Positions 10,300 through 23,900 of a stretch of 64,000 nt of DNA are shown in pieces; the first letter of the stretch is position 1, and every line of letters begins with the position of its first letter. Where the stretch lies: contig CM067298.1 of the NCBI GenBank assembly GCA_034231615.1, positions 31,564,127 through 31,628,126 on the forward strand. The letters are read 5' to 3'. The DNA comes from Meghimatium bilineatum (Eukaryota > Mollusca > Gastropoda > Stylommatophora > Philomycidae). The translations under genes were made by a program, and so were the position numbers. The notes under the pieces were generated by a model. It was not told where the DNA came from. It made no database searches and saw nothing but the letters and a program-made list of their open reading frames with translations.

Positions 10300-10999
10300 A
10301 ACACCAATTGAAAACGACCTACTAAACATAATTAAGTAAATTTAAAAGTTCGGCGAAAAGTAAAACTTGTTCTTAAATATGAAAAAGACAAAAATAATGG
10401 CAACTGAAAAACTAAATCAAGATCCAAAATTAATATTGGGAACTGCAATTTATAAGAAGTAGTACATTTTGATTAATTAGGAACTAATACAAACAATACG
10501 GGTGACTGTGCAGTTGAGATTAAGAGAAGAACATCATAGGCGCTGTCAAAATTAAAACAGCTAAAGAAACTATGGCAGGGTACTAACATAAGAACCAAGT
10601 TGTGTTTACTACGAACGTGTGTGTTTCCTGTAGAGACATGTTGATGTGAAGCATGGCCACTAAATAAAACAATGGTCAAGAGAATAACATCATTTGAATT
10701 AAAGTGCTATAGAAGAGTTCTGAGAATAACATGGACAGCAAGGAAAACACACCAGGAGGTGTTAAAAACAATTAACGTCCAGGATGTCTGGCTTCTGAAC
10801 ACCATATTAAAGAAAAAGCTACTTTTTCGGTTACATTAAGAGATACGACGCCTGGAGAGAGTGTTACTGGAGGGTATGATAGATGGCAACAGGGGCAAAG
10901 GTCGCCTTTAGCTAACTGTGATACCGCTGCCATAGTGCAGCCTTGGTGTTCTAGTATTTCTCTGATGTCATCTGGGTCTTCACCAGTTTCTCTTTTCAG

Positions 11000-11710
11000 A
11001 TGATATTTTATTGAAGGTTATCGATGGAATGCGATCTATAGCGCAGTGAAGACATGAAAGCACAATTTACCCACACGTGCTCTTGAAACTAGTACTAGTT
11101 TGGCAGATATATAATTACTCTAATTCCCAACATTACATGCTGAATATACACTATGTACCTGCAAATATCAATAGAGCTATGCTCTACAAACTCATGTCGC
11201 ATTCATCCAGTCTGAATCTTGAGGGAGTTTACCTCGAAAAGATTAATTCCTTTGAAATTATGATATAAAAGAAACATTACTAGACTGTAAGAGATATACA
11301 AAGAAAGTGAAAGTGCAGTTAGAACAAGTGTAGGACTTACAAAGTAACATTTCAGTAACATCATAAGTTAGAAAGGGGTGTGCCTTTCATCATTGCTGTT
11401 CATTATATATATATATATTTACATAATATTAACGAAACAATCACATCATCACCACTCGCTGACCAGCCAAATTACTATCTGTCTCAACTGAACTACTATT
11501 TAATGGCGATCAATGCCTACTCCACAATTTAAGTGAAGAGCTGCAAGATCACAAAAACGTACTCAACTAAAGATACCTCAATGACATAAACAAATATGAG
11601 TAGCCTAATGTCTATAGACAGAGAATTCAATACAAGCAATATACAGATAAATAATCAAGTACTAAAACAATTGCATGCATTTAAATATTGTGTAGCATTT
11701 TTACTATTGT
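11000..11710. other. Spacer without recognisable feature
   Basis: AT-rich. Short chance open frames only. A short TA run lies near 11404-11420. Confidence 0.4.
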
Positions 11711-12690
11711 TTATTGTCTTTCCCGAGGTGAATGATTGTTTATCGCATTCCCACTTGCCGTTAAGCATAGTGGTGGAAGCTTAAGCTGTCGTTCCAATGC
11801 CAGATGTGTCGCCGAGGTTGCATTTAGTCCATGTTTGTTCAAGGCTTTCTTGATGTTTTCTATCCACCGTTTTCTTGGTATACCTTTGGCCTTACGTCCG
11901 GATATTCTTTTGTTATAAGCTCTTATTAGTATTTGGTTTGACTCCATTCTTATAAGGTGTCCGAACCATTTTACTTGCTGTCTTTCAATATGCTCAATAC
12001 ATTTTATTATATCAACTCTTTTCCTAATTTCTTCATTTCTTATTTTATCTAGTTTGGTAACCATTGCAGCTTTTCTCAGACACTTCATTTCACATGTGAC
12101 GATTTTTCTCTGGTGCGAAGCTGTTGAAGACCCTGTTTGACATTGGTAGCACAGTGTTGTTATACAAATTGTAGATATTATCTGTTTTTTTAAATTTCCA
12201 TCTTGATCTTTGGGTGAAGAAGTAATGGTGAAAGTTGGTAAGTCACTGTGTTTGCTTTCTGGCACATTCCTTCTATTTCTCTGTCTTGTCTTCCATCTTC
12301 GGAAAAAATGCTGCCTAGATATTTACATTCTTTGGCTTGTTTCACTTTGGTGTTAAAGACTTGCTAATGTTCATAACTTCTGTTTTTGTACATTAATTTT
12401 CATGTTGTACTCCTGACATGTTAACAGCAATGCATTGATATGCTTTTGCAAAGTTTCCTCATCTTTGTATATTAGACTTTGATCATCGGCAAATAATAGT
12501 TCATTGATTTCATTATTAAGTTCTTCATCAGGTTTATTTGCAATGTTTTCCTCTTTGTTGATGTGAGCTTCTTTTATTATTCTGTCCATGTATATGTTGA
12601 AAAGTAGGGGTGAACGTATACATCCTTGTCTAGTATTTTTACAGACAACGGTAAAAAGACAAAGAGATAAATACATGAATTCAAAATATT
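11711..12690 (-). mobile_element. LINE fragment (RTE-like) RT and C-terminal region
   Basis: Minus strand. The upstream block (12371-12676) shows RQGCIRSPLLFNIYMDRII, ELLFADDQSLIY (YADD-type motif as FADD), and MKINVQKQK. The downstream block (11711-12265) shows VKWFGHLIRMESNQI, GRKAKGIPRKRW and ENIKKALNKHGLN. A gap or frameshift separates them near 12270-12370. It is defective and unrelated in detail to LINE-alpha. Confidence 0.85.
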
Positions 12691-12829
12691 AGTAATATTG
12701 ATTATTTAAGTAGCGTGATGTAATAATACGAGACTCCGGAATATTAATCAGTGACAATAATGCTTGTGACAAATACACTGTAAGGTCATGGCTATTAACT
12801 TTGTACCCTTTGTAGTGAGGTAATCTGCT

Positions 12830-12935
12830 TTCAACCACGGACGATAGTCAAATTTGGTTATGTCATAGCATCTTTACCATAATAGATAATGGAGATCATG
12901 GTCCAGGTAATCCTGTAATAATGACTCCAAGAGGT
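12830..12935 (+). repeat. Interspersed repeat R2 (copy 1)
   Basis: TTTCAACCACGGA..TAGTC-AATTTGGTTAT..CCATAATA..GGAGATC recurs at 13050-13140 and 48531-48612. No terminal repeats were seen. Confidence 0.65.
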
Positions 12936-13049
12936 TGAGAAGATCTTATATATAGGCATACATAGACATACGTTGTAATTTGGTTTAAGTAGAATGTAGG
13001 CCTACTTAATGTATTCTTATGGTGAAGTAAGGGGCATACGTCCCTTTCA

Positions 13050-13140
13050 ACCACGGATGTTAGTCCAATTTGGTTATATATCAGAGCACTACAACCATAA
13101 AATATAGTGGAGATCGCGGTTCTGGTAGTTTAGTCACCCC
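13050..13140 (+). repeat. Interspersed repeat R2 (copy 2)
   Basis: CCCTTTCAACCACGGATG, TAGTCCAATTTGGTTATAT and CATAAAATATAGTGGAGATC match the copies at 12830 and 48531. Two copies lie within 250 bp in the same orientation. Confidence 0.7.
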
Positions 13141-13149
13141 GACTTCTGC

Positions 13150-13320
13150 TGTAATAGCAGTGAAAATTGAGGGGACGATAAAGAGAACGTCAAAGACAGA
13201 AGATGCCGAAAAGAGTTTGATATAATGACATAGTACATGGTAGTCAGCAAAGTAGGCCCCTATGTGATACATGGTAATGTGATACACGCCCTAAGGCACA
13301 TGATGATGATGATGACGTAT
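13150..13320 (+). mobile_element. Probable LINE 3' end with (GAT)n tail
   Basis: AT-poor segment ending CACATGATGATGATGATGAC. A GATGAT tail also ends the LINE-beta copies at 36183 and 54285. No confident protein motif, so this is an inference from the tail. Confidence 0.35.
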
Positions 13321-13329
13321 ACATTGTAC

Positions 13330-14900
13330 TATTGCCTATAACTACACTACACGCTTCAACTTCAAGTTTAGTCATTTCATAAAGCCTTATCTAAATGCCT
13401 TACTTAAACCATAGACTAAAAGATAATATCATAATGTGGTATGCTGCGGATACTGTTGAAAGTAGGCGGTATAGTTGCTATAGTATACTATACAGTTTAT
13501 ACAGTATAGTCCTATGCCAACGACGGACCTACTCTCCATTCGCCGTGTCGAATCATGTGGGTTATAGTTATTATTATGACTGAGTCTCAGTGTTGAAATG
13601 TGTGTGTTGTACACTGTTGTGTATTAAATTTTACTTTATAAATACGCTTGCATAATTGGTAAGTATAATCTAGCTATCTAAATGGGTGACAGACGGCGCA
13701 AAATCATTAGCGCAATTGGTAGTATTGTTTTTCAATGTTTGTGTTTACTATTTAGCAGACACCAAATTTAATAGATTTGAGAGCTGCCGTGAAGAGTCGA
13801 TTCTGTGTGTTTGTAATAGGCCCTATGTACTATTTATAGTGTAGGTCTAATACGGTATTGGCCTCTCCGAATGTTGCAAATATTTATAATAAAATTTTGT
13901 TTTTAGACAGTAAACTCAATATGAGATGACTGAATGAATGCACAATGGAGCAATTCAGTTATTCATAACCCTGCAGAGAATCATAAATAGTAGACTTAGG
14001 CCTATCATCAGTCTTCACATGCTAAGAAATAAATAAATAGGCCTCTAGGCCTGATAGATTACTTAATTAACCTGATCCAGTATGGCTTTTATCAGTTTTA
14101 AAAGACCAACCAAAGGCATAGGCCTACTTCAGCCTTTTCAGAGAACATACCACTGAGATTACTGAGGTATCTCCATCGAAAGGTTAACATCAGCTGCCAC
14201 CTGCACGAGCATAAACAATAAAACATCAATGGGAAACAGACTATGAAGTAGGTATTCCTATGAATCATGTTTGATATAGGACTAAGCCTCTGTAAAACGT
14301 GTCAACAATGTCATTCCGAAAGCTAAAAAGGATGTCAGGGCAACTAAAGTCATGGCTTCTGCAGAGATGCACCAGCTGATTCTTTTCTGATCATAAATGC
14401 AGTGGCAGGCCTACTATCTATTATAGACTATAGTATAGTATTACTCACACTGTCACAACCACAGGTTGATAGACTGGAAAGAGCCCAGTATGAGAACTGT
14501 TCTAGGATGCACCAGAAATAAACCCTTTCTGCCATATATCTTCTAGAAATTATCCACATAAGACATTGAGTAATGTAGATGAAATAGTAGGCCCCTACTT
14601 TAAAATCACCAACAATGACAACCACCCTTTATACTAACCTCTAGACAACACAAAAGGAAGGCACATTAAACGTGGAAGTTCTCATATTGCTGAGGCAGAA
14701 GATACCTTACTAATCTGCGATTCAGAAGTGGGAAAAGGTATAAATAGGTGGAAGTAAACAAAGAGAGAAGGTTCTTGACAAATGTTGTGATACAGATAGG
14801 AAAAGGACTGTGATTGAGCTGTATCTAAATCAGAGGGAATGCTCGAAGAACTCACCGAACAGTATTCAAAGTCATAAAATATAATTATTTACACAGATAG
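13330..14900. other. Spacer without recognisable feature
   Basis: No gene, RNA or assigned repeat. Contains the AGGCCTA words common across this genome. Confidence 0.4.
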
Positions 14901-14929
14901 CTCAGTGTTCTTCTTCTTGTTTGCAGTTT

Positions 14930-15157
14930 GATATGTCTACACAGCAAGTCCAGTTTTCTTAATAAATTCTGCTGTATTTGAAAGCTCCTCAGTGCTCCCA
15001 TACATCTTTCTGTGAATATCCATCTCAGATGGCTCAGTAATAAGAGAAACAAACAGGTATGAATGGGGGTTTGTTACTTTCCAAAATGGCAGCAAAGTGG
15101 CAGAGAAATCTCTCCTATCTATCCCACAACATCGAGCATGAGATAACAAATTGAGGC
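14930..15157 (-). mobile_element. LINE C-terminal fragment
   Basis: The minus-strand translation ends with MYGSTEELSNTAEFIKKTGL, the closing motif of RNase H-bearing LINE polyproteins (LYGT.EDL..TA.FI). Only the tail of the protein is present. SINE-A inserted beside it. Confidence 0.6.
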
Positions 15158-15437
15158 GCCAGTGTGTTGCCGGGTCCCGAAAGGGGAGCAAAGAATAGCA
15201 ACACTTTACCTTCCATGCATGTCATAAGAGGCAACTAAGGAGGTTATGGGATGGAGTTGGCTGTCCCATCCCATATAGGGTCAGTGACCAAAAGCGATGC
15301 TGAAGTTGGATGTGTCAGGCAGAAGGCGCAGATATCGCAGTAATGCTGTAAACCATGACACAGCACATTCCGTTCTTTGGACTACATCTTGCTAATCTGC
15401 AGGAGTTTGAGAACGAACAGAGAAGAAGAAAAAGAAA
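15158..15437 (+). repeat. SINE-A full-length copy with target duplication
   Basis: This near-consensus copy is one of the best references for the family: GTGTTGCCGGGTCCCGAAAG at the start, GGATGGAGTTGGCTGTCCCA in the middle, and CTGCTAATCTGCAGGAGTTT plus a GAAGAAGAAAAAG tail. AAATTGAGGC flanks it (15148-15157 and 15438-15447). Length about 280 bp. No convincing tRNA A/B boxes were seen in the head. Confidence 0.93.
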
Positions 15438-15454
15438 AAATTGAGGCAGCTCTA

Positions 15455-15900
15455 ATTTGACTGACACCACCACCAACAACCACAGTGCTTTTATCAGAGC
15501 AAAGTATGCTACGCAAGATAGAAAAGTGCATGATAAGAAAGGGGCAGGTTACTACTCTCAAAACGACAAAAGCATCACATGGGAACCGTCCAGACCATGC
15601 AGGAGTAAGAAGCAACAAAATAAATTATTCATTTGTTGGTAAAACTGTAGTAGATGACAAGTCAATGAGAAGAGACAGCTGAGTTATTAAAGCAGTCACA
15701 GACACACTACAAAACAATGAAGAGGATACTGGATGGAAGAGACAATGTACATTTACAGAGATTGATAGAAATCACAGTGACAGGGGAGAAGTAAGTGCCA
15801 GAAGACACAGCCAAGAAATGAGTATCAAACTGAAGTATAAAGACAATAAGCAAGATGCTGACAATATTATCTCGAGGTATGCTGTTAGACAATGAATAGG
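15455..15900 (+). mobile_element. LINE-gamma fragment (RNase H region)
   Basis: Translates to SMLRKIEKCMIRKGQ and a degraded PDHAGVRSN, corresponding to the RNase H segment (DSQSMLRKIE..; CPGHAGVRGNERAN) seen intact at 55188-55560 minus. Frames are broken. Confidence 0.7.
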
Positions 15901-17219
15901 TCAGCTACTGATGTAACACTGTATTACCCATAGACGCTACACCTCATTGGTGTTAATAAGGGACTAAGTTAATTTAACTTACTTTTTTGACAAAATTGTC
16001 TATGTGAACTAAATTAGATCTCATCAATGATCTCCAAAGAGGAATTCATACTTTTTCAGACATCAAAAAGGAGATACTAAAGAGTATCAGGAGAAAACAA
16101 TTTTCTTCTTATTTCTTTCGTTAGTAATGTCTATATCTGCAGGGTTGTTTTTTGTATAAAAAACATTTATTGTTTTCTATCATGGAGTTCAATATCCATA
16201 GGTGTATCAGGAGGTCAGCATGTGCACCTTAATTTGCACATACTTGAAGGATATGCTCTGAAGTTTGGTTGGTTTGCCCACATATACACTTTGCTGATAT
16301 GTCAATTTTAAATTATATGCAGCATCCATTGATTTGCACATAATGCATTGAGAATCCCCCCTTCCTCCTCCCTGGGAACACTCTATGGGGGGGGGACTCA
16401 CAGTGGATTATGCGAAGATAAAAGTATCACTAGCAGACGCTTCACATTATTTTATCTCCACGTCACGGAAGCTCAATGAAATCAAAACTACTATTAAAAA
16501 GATGGACTGTTATAACATGATGAGGCCACAATTGTGTAACATGTACCACACCTTTTATTATTGTTTGGATGGTCATTGATAGGTTTTATCTGTTTTTCCC
16601 ATGGTGTGTGTACTGGTTGGGATATCAGTGGTACTGTTAGAAGAAAATAAAATCACACCATCTGATGGTTCTCAACTGAGATAGAAGCTTTAAACTGTCA
16701 TCTGACTTCTACAAGAACATGTACTTTGCACCATTTACTGTCACTTGTGAATTTTGTGATCCTTTACTAGCTTAAAAAAAATTATGTTATCTTGTAATAA
16801 TTTTAAATTGTGTGACTAAATAAAATACTGTACTAATTTTATAATTTTGCATTAGCTTCATAGTTTTTAACATTTTTTGTGACATCGCAGCTAAGTCATT
16901 GCAAAAGTATAGACTAGCCACTCACACATAACCTTTCTAATTACGTGTTGCTTACTTATCAATTTAGGTGCAGTGAGTGTCTCAGAAACATCATTAACAT
17001 ATAGGCTTTATTGATTGCACAAAAATATGTCATTTATAATAGCAATGTTTTATACATGAGTATTTAATCATTTGACTTTAAATGTTTGTTAGTAACTTAC
17101 TGTTTCATGTGAAAAATCTTTGACAATATACAAGCAGTAAAGAAACCTTTAAGAGACATGGGGTGATCATGGCCAATGCAACCCAAATGGCAAAGACAGA
17201 CAACTCCAACTTTCCCTTT
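15901..17219. other. Spacer without recognisable feature
   Basis: AT-rich. Contains a G9 run near 16387. No supported gene or repeat. Confidence 0.4.
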
Positions 17220-17560
17220 GATGCTTAACGGCATAAGTTGAAATGACAATAGATAGATAAATTGAAAGAGAATGACTTCCTTTAAAATGAAATGCTACAG
17301 AAGGATAGCATATTGAGAATAAGTGAAATGAATGAATCAATAAGTGATAACAACATTAAAAGTGGAAAAGTGTTGGTTGAAATTAGCTCCAAAATGTAAA
17401 TATAACAAGAAATAAGAGTATTTTTTGGCCTTATAAATAGACATGACAGCATGCAAAACTAATGAGAGATATGGTTGCTGATAGCAGATGTAAGGGTTAC
17501 CCAAGACAACAATGGACAATAGACATTTCAGGGTATTTAGACATAGCCTTGGCTGCAGAT
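17220..17560 (+). mobile_element. Degenerate LINE-beta 3' fragment
   Basis: Broken frames give MKCYRRI, DMTAC(K)TNERYG and PKTTMDNRHF, resembling the end of the RTE-like connection region (KCYRRILRI...; HDSLQKTI..G; GRPRRQWMDDI). Highly decayed. Confidence 0.5.
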
Positions 17561-17916
17561 CAACTTATCCAAAATCATGAGGCATTAGAGCATCCATAAA
17601 GAAATCTATGTTCTGGAAAAAATATGTCACTTGAATGTTTTCTCATCACACTGTATACAGGCCTACATTTATTTCAACTTTCTTAGTGCTATGTTTGATC
17701 ATATATAGGTCTAGGCCTACATTAAATATATACATTCTGTGTAGACCTATAGGACTTATTTATAGAATTTATCTGACTCATTATTTCATAATTTTATCAT
17801 TGCAGTAATGTCTTCATCTTGTTGAATACTCCTGCCAGAAATATTTGTCATTGACATAGTTCAACTGTTTCATTGTTTTGAAATACCGCAAAAATATTCA
17901 AAAGCACATCATCATA

Positions 17917-20900
17917 ATGAGCAATGGTAATGATGCTGAACCTCAGGTTATTGTGCCTCTGGAAAACCTCACAGACTTTATTGTCAGATGTATGCAGAAA
18001 GTTGGGGTCAAACCAGACCAGGCAGAAGTCATGGCAGAACTGTTGGTGTCTGCTGATCATAGGGGGCACTACAGTCATGGATTAAATAGGATTGGTGAGT
18101 ATTTGATATGTTTGTAACAGATAACTTTTCCATTGTCAGTATCTTTCATACATTTTCTAGTTGACTGTTGTGTAATGGTGCATATTTCTTTAAGCTGAAA
18201 TAGGAAATGATCAATCTTACTTAACACAATTTAAACAAATAGGATTTTTTTTTACTAAACATAGTGAAATCTTCTATAGGTCATCCTTTTATTACAAATG
18301 TCCCTCTTTAAAACTGTTTTTCAAAGTTCATCAATTACCGGTATATTTATTCTTTATTATTTTTACTGCATATAGCAAATTTCTATTAAATATAAATTTC
18401 ATCAGTCCGGACCAGGTTGTTATAATGGTATTTGACTAATTAATTTGTGTTCAGTTAACTTGTATTTTACAATGTGTCAATATATTTAGTTGTATTTCTA
18501 TATATTTTAGAATAAATATAAGAACATCTTCAATGTTTGTTCTCAAACTCCTAGTTAGCATGCTAGTTTGTAACATATCACTTATAGTTCTATAGTTCAG
18601 AAAAGTTCATATATAGTTCAGCCCCTATAGTTCAGAAAGTGGAATGTGTTGTGCCATGATTGACAGCTTTTTTGCGATTGTTTAGTTTGACCTAATGCAT
18701 CCAATTTCGGGTCAATTCTAACAGCCAACTCCACCAAAAACTTCTTCAGTCACCTCTTATGACATGCATGGCAGGTCATAGTGTTACTGTTCTTTGCTCC
18801 CCTTTATGGGCTCTGTTGAGTTCTAAATATTTTATAGTATAATAATTGACAATTCTTGATCATTCTAAAAGAATATATTAGCATAAAATGACAAATAATG
18901 AAGCCCTCTGGTTAACAATGATGAATTCAAGACATCACAGGTAGTTTACTTATGTCACTGAAAGATGCAAGGTGACTTGCGCAGAATTTTGATGCTTTAT
19001 TCTTCTCATTTGCATAGGAAGAGATGTTGTCTAATCAGGTTGCATGATACCATGGTTGCTAGTGCACCTCTTGGCCTGGTATCTGACTCAAGCACCTGTA
19101 CATGCTTGGGCAGGACTGTGGTCCTGCACGATGTAGGGCATGGCCCGACCAATCTTAGTTTTGAGCCTCTGTTGGCTGGACTAAGCCCTATCTCTACTTC
19201 AAGTAGTTGATTTTGATGGAGATAGAGATGCTTTCATATTAAATATACCTAATAAAGACAACATTCTAGACTAGCGGTTTGTACATTTTGTTGCTGTTGT
19301 GCAGCAAATATTTAAAATATTTTTTATTTCTGCCGCCTAAAGTATCTGTAAATTTATCTTTTTGTTGTAAATGTAAAGACTAATTAAAATTTTGTTAGGT
19401 TTTTGCCAACCCCTTGAGTAGACCACAATTTAAGAACCATGGTCTAGACAGAATGTACCACATGATGATGACTTATAATTTCTTTATTCTTCTTAGGCCT
19501 ATTCACATTTTTCACTCAGTTGTCTTGCTACTGAAATCATGTGTGAAGGGGTGAGAGAGTGAAGTTTACAACACTTTGCAACTCTCCCTCATTTTAATTT
19601 AATTCTCATCACACAAGTCATGGCATCATATTCATAATCATCACAGAGTAAAGCACTGGGTACAGTACAAGTAGATGCCACCACATAGTCATTTCCCTTA
19701 TCTATGTTTGTAAATTTCATGTTCATCATTTAATAATTTAAATATTAATTTATTTTAGTTTTTGGGTTAGAATAATTGTGTTTTACATAACTAACCCTAA
19801 ACCCAACTAAATAAATATTTCAATTATTAAGTGATGAACATGAAATTTACAAGCATAGACATGGAAAATAATTAAACATGTGTTGGCGTCTTCTTGTACT
19901 GTACCGAACACTGCAAGAGATTTGAGACTAAAAAGAAAGGAGAGTTCAGACTGTTTTCTCTCATCTCAGATGCTACTACATTCCTGCTCACATTGCAGCA
20001 GGTTTTTCAGATCCTGAATTGAACTCATCAGCAATTTGAGAACTCAAAAAAATCAAACATAATTTGACCTTTTCCAATGCTATACCGGTACTCATTTTTG
20101 CTTGCGAAGTAGAAACATCATCATTCACTTTTCATTTTCTGTTCTATTCTGGCCAGATGAATTTTTCTTCTTCTTCTCTCTCTCTCTCTCTCAATTTCTC
20201 AAACTTATTTCCGTGTAATTTTTAAAGTACCAACTAAACAATTTGAATGTCGTCATCTTTGCATTTCAATTTTTTTTTCAGATTACTATTTAATTGATGT
20301 TAGTCTTGGTTATGTTGCTATAGATAAAGAGCCTACAATCTTGAAACAGACAGTTTCAACTGCACTTGTGGATGGAAATAACTGTTTAGGTTTGCTATTA
20401 AAAGTTTTATTATTAGTTTGATAAAAATGTAAAGCAAAATCTATATAGTGCTAAAACTAAACCTTTGTGGAAAGTGTGAATGAGAGAATTGAAATTTAGT
20501 GATTATGGCAATAGTAATAAAGATTGATACTATATAGCTGAAATTTTAAACTTTTTGTAGAAATTATCAGTCACTAGTTTCAGTGATTTTTGTGTGTGTT
20601 TTCATTCATTATCAGACTCCCATGGGATTAATCTTATAGCATGACAATGGTCCTAAAAGATTTCCATCAGGATGTAGTCCAGGGAACGGAAATGCATTGT
20701 GTTGCTGTTTAATTTGTGCCAATGGCTCAACTTTAGCACAAATAACTTCCAACTATGGCATTAACTAATATAATATATACAGTATTTTTATCACTTAGTA
20801 TAGTCACTCAGTCGTACAAGAGAACTGGTTTCTGTACCTACCCGCTGGTCACCACACTCATAGCAAACCACAGACACATATGCTTTACCTTTTGTTGCTA

Positions 20901-23900
20901 TCTTGCATCTCTATCATCATGGGTTACAGACACCCACACAGTGATATAACTGCTTAATTATTTTCTCTCTCAAATATTTTTTAGGTGGTCATGGATTTTA
21001 GTTAATAATGTCTTCAGTTCAATTCTAAGATGGCCTTTGATGATGTCTTTAGTTGAATTGAAAGGGAAACATCATGAGTTGGACAAAATAGTCTGTCAGA
21101 GCGCACCACAAAAGCAGGAAACAGATAATGTAAGAGGTCCATTGCAACTAACCTTGAATGCAAAGATTGCACCTGATGCATTCTTTAGTTCTCTTAACTA
21201 GTTACATCGTTGATTTTCTTTCTTGCCACAAGGTTGTGCAGTTTAAAAAATTTTTCTTTGTCATTGCATCTTTTTTGTCACTATACATTAACAATGATTA
21301 AAAGAAACATAATTAAACCTGTGATCAAAGAATAGTGATACAGAATACTGTATCAAGATTGTATCAACATTTTTAATGTGTCCTTCAAAATGATCATCAC
21401 CAAAACAGAAATTTGTTTCATAAATGTATGAATACACATTTTTATTTATACATAGATACCACTGTTGTGTCATGCCTGGAAAAAAAGAGCAAAGAATAGT
21501 AACACTGCTACCTGCTATGTATGTCATGAGAGGTGACAAAGGAGGTTGAGTACCTCACACCATAATCTTACTGTGATGAAACTTGCTGAAGACTGATGAG
21601 TTTCTAGAAGAGAATAAACTCTTTTATCTGAAACATGTGGAGCGAGTGGCCATATGGCTAGAATGCCGACTTCAGAGCCCTGAGGTTCCGGGTTCAATCC
21701 ACAATTGGGACAGGGATTTTTGTCTTTCAGAGGTGAAATAAAAAATTCTTCCTGTATATCATGGTGACAGCTATGGCAAAGTGGCCTTTGTTTCTACAGC
21801 CAAAAGCCTCTCTGCACTTCTTAACAGGAAAACGCAAAGTAATGAAACTTTTAGAAAGTTTTTTTTTATCTGTAGCATCCCTCTAGATTGAAAAACAGTC
21901 ACAGCGCAGTCCTCTCTGAAGTAGAAACTGTCAAGCTTGTGACATTGTTGTCAATATAAAATTCTGATGAGTAATTTTTTTTCTACTTTTATCAACACAA
22001 TGCCATTCTGAAAAAAAGTGCAGGTCTTCTGAAGTTGACCTAGTGATCCATACAGTAAGTTAAGGGTGTCTAGCAGTTTTTTCCTGGCATTTGAAAGGCA
22101 AGGGTTGTCAATAAGGAGGTGTTCCACTGTTTCGTTGGGATGAGAGCAGTGTCTACAAGTGGGTAGTTGCTGGTGTTTGATATAATTTAAATGGCTATTG
22201 ATTTTTGCATGTCCTGTTTGCAAACTGAAAGATAAGGGATTGGTTTCTCCTGCAGAGTTTGTTTATGTTATCATTGTCCTTTAGCTGTGTCATTTCACTA
22301 AATACATTTCAACCAGTCAGTCCATGTGCCCATTTTTCAGCCAGATTTCCCTGGTGTTGTTCCTGAGAATCTGTTTGACAGTTCCCATGCGACAAGGTTT
22401 TTTCTTTTGTTGTTTTGAGGCTCCCATTTTGTCGTATTACACTTAGTTACATTGAGTAGAAAAAAATAATCTGGGACTTCTGAAAGCTTTGAAAAACTTC
22501 CCTATAAAATATTGCCAGAGAAACAGCAGTGTGTGGAGCTGAATATAAAACTAAAGTCACCTGGCATAGGGAACAAGAGTGAAAAACTTGTGCTATCAGT
22601 GTGATCTATCATTATCATTGATACATGTAATACATGTATCACCATCTACCAATGAGATATCACAACCCATTGCTTTTAATGAATCCAAGAGGCATTCTTG
22701 ACATTCAATATATGAAAGCTGAATATTTGCCGTTTGAAAATAATTATATTCTTTGACTGCTGTCACACTTAAAATTAAATTGTGCTAATAGAAATAAATA
22801 GTATTTTATTAACATTCTTCTCACATGAGCAAGTTTCATTGTGCTAATTTGATTTGTGCTAATAGAAACTAGTTATCACTTTGATTTTATAATACAGTGG
22901 AATCCCTTTATAGTGCAACCATTTTAAAAACAAAGTTTTCCTTTTAATAACACATTAAAAAAATTTCCTATTAACTTATTCTTTTGAGTATATAATTGTA
23001 TATAGTGAATTTTGGTTATTACATTAATATTTTGTTTGATCGGTACCAATTTGTTACATATGAATTCTAATGTAGCTGTTTTGTTTTTTTGAAATGACCA
23101 GCTTTTTATCATTAATATTAAGTTTCTGTTTCCCTAATTTCACATAAGAAGCAATACCGTCAATTTTTCCAATTCTTAGAGACCAAAACACAACAAAAAG
23201 CAATAATTACTGTTTTGACAATAACTATTGTGCCCCCTAATTTTGCCCGGCATGTTTTACTTCAGTTTTCTTTTCTCCATTACCATATGACATTGATGTC
23301 ATGAAATATTTGATTAATGCCCTGTTAATGTACAGTAATTTCACTGTACTTAATATTTGTAAAGTACATCGTAAAGTCCGCGACACCGACGGTGGAGATG
23401 AGAGGGTCAGATATAATCAGGACCTCATCCTTACAATACCTGGGCGTGCGATTTGATTGTAGTCTGTGTTTCCAGGAACACTTTGATCATGTTATCGCTT
23501 AGGCAAGCAGAGGACTTTCAGCTCTGAGAGTAATGGCAGCATTTGACACTATACAACAACAGCTCGTAATCTTATACGAGGCTCTTGTCCTCCCTGTCAT
23601 TGAATATGCAGATGCTACTATCACCGCCAGTCACACACAGATTGAGAGGCTAGAGAGGATTCAAAATGAAGCGATGTGGATCATTCTTGGATGCACAAGG
23701 GACACACTCTGTGTGGCTATGAGATTTATCATTAATTTTCCGAGCATATTTCATAGAATTTATATGTGACGTGCCAGTGCATACCTTAGAGTGAGTTCTG
23801 ACATAGACCACCCACTACACAGTGAGCTCCCTCTTGTGAAGGGAAGCAGGCTCAAGAGAGGCAAATCGTGGATGGGTCAGGCAGAGGATACCGTTAAACA

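Larger units (their letters stand above)
8549..10910 (+). mobile_element. LINE-beta copy (RTE-like), interrupted by LINE-alpha
   Basis: The left part (8549-8862) encodes RT motifs: LYKDQEAAVKV, the GVRQGCSFSPYLFNIYAE block and ILEIRYADDTVLLTP, the YADD being the RT catalytic motif. The right part (10300-10910) resumes with IENDLLNII, MKKTKIMATE, LKCYRRVLRITWTARKTHQE and RLERVLLEGMIDGNRGKG in broken frames. The interruption is the insertion at 8863-10299. Stops and frameshifts show that it is dead. Confidence 0.85.

Noticed and set aside
16387-16395. G9 run as a G-quadruplex regulatory site
   Set aside because: A single G run without further G tracts nearby cannot form a standard intramolecular quadruplex.
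18965-19210. 81-codon frame as an Ldh2 alternative exon or small gene
   Set aside because: No motif, no splice-site support, and the Ldh2 exons already join in frame without it.
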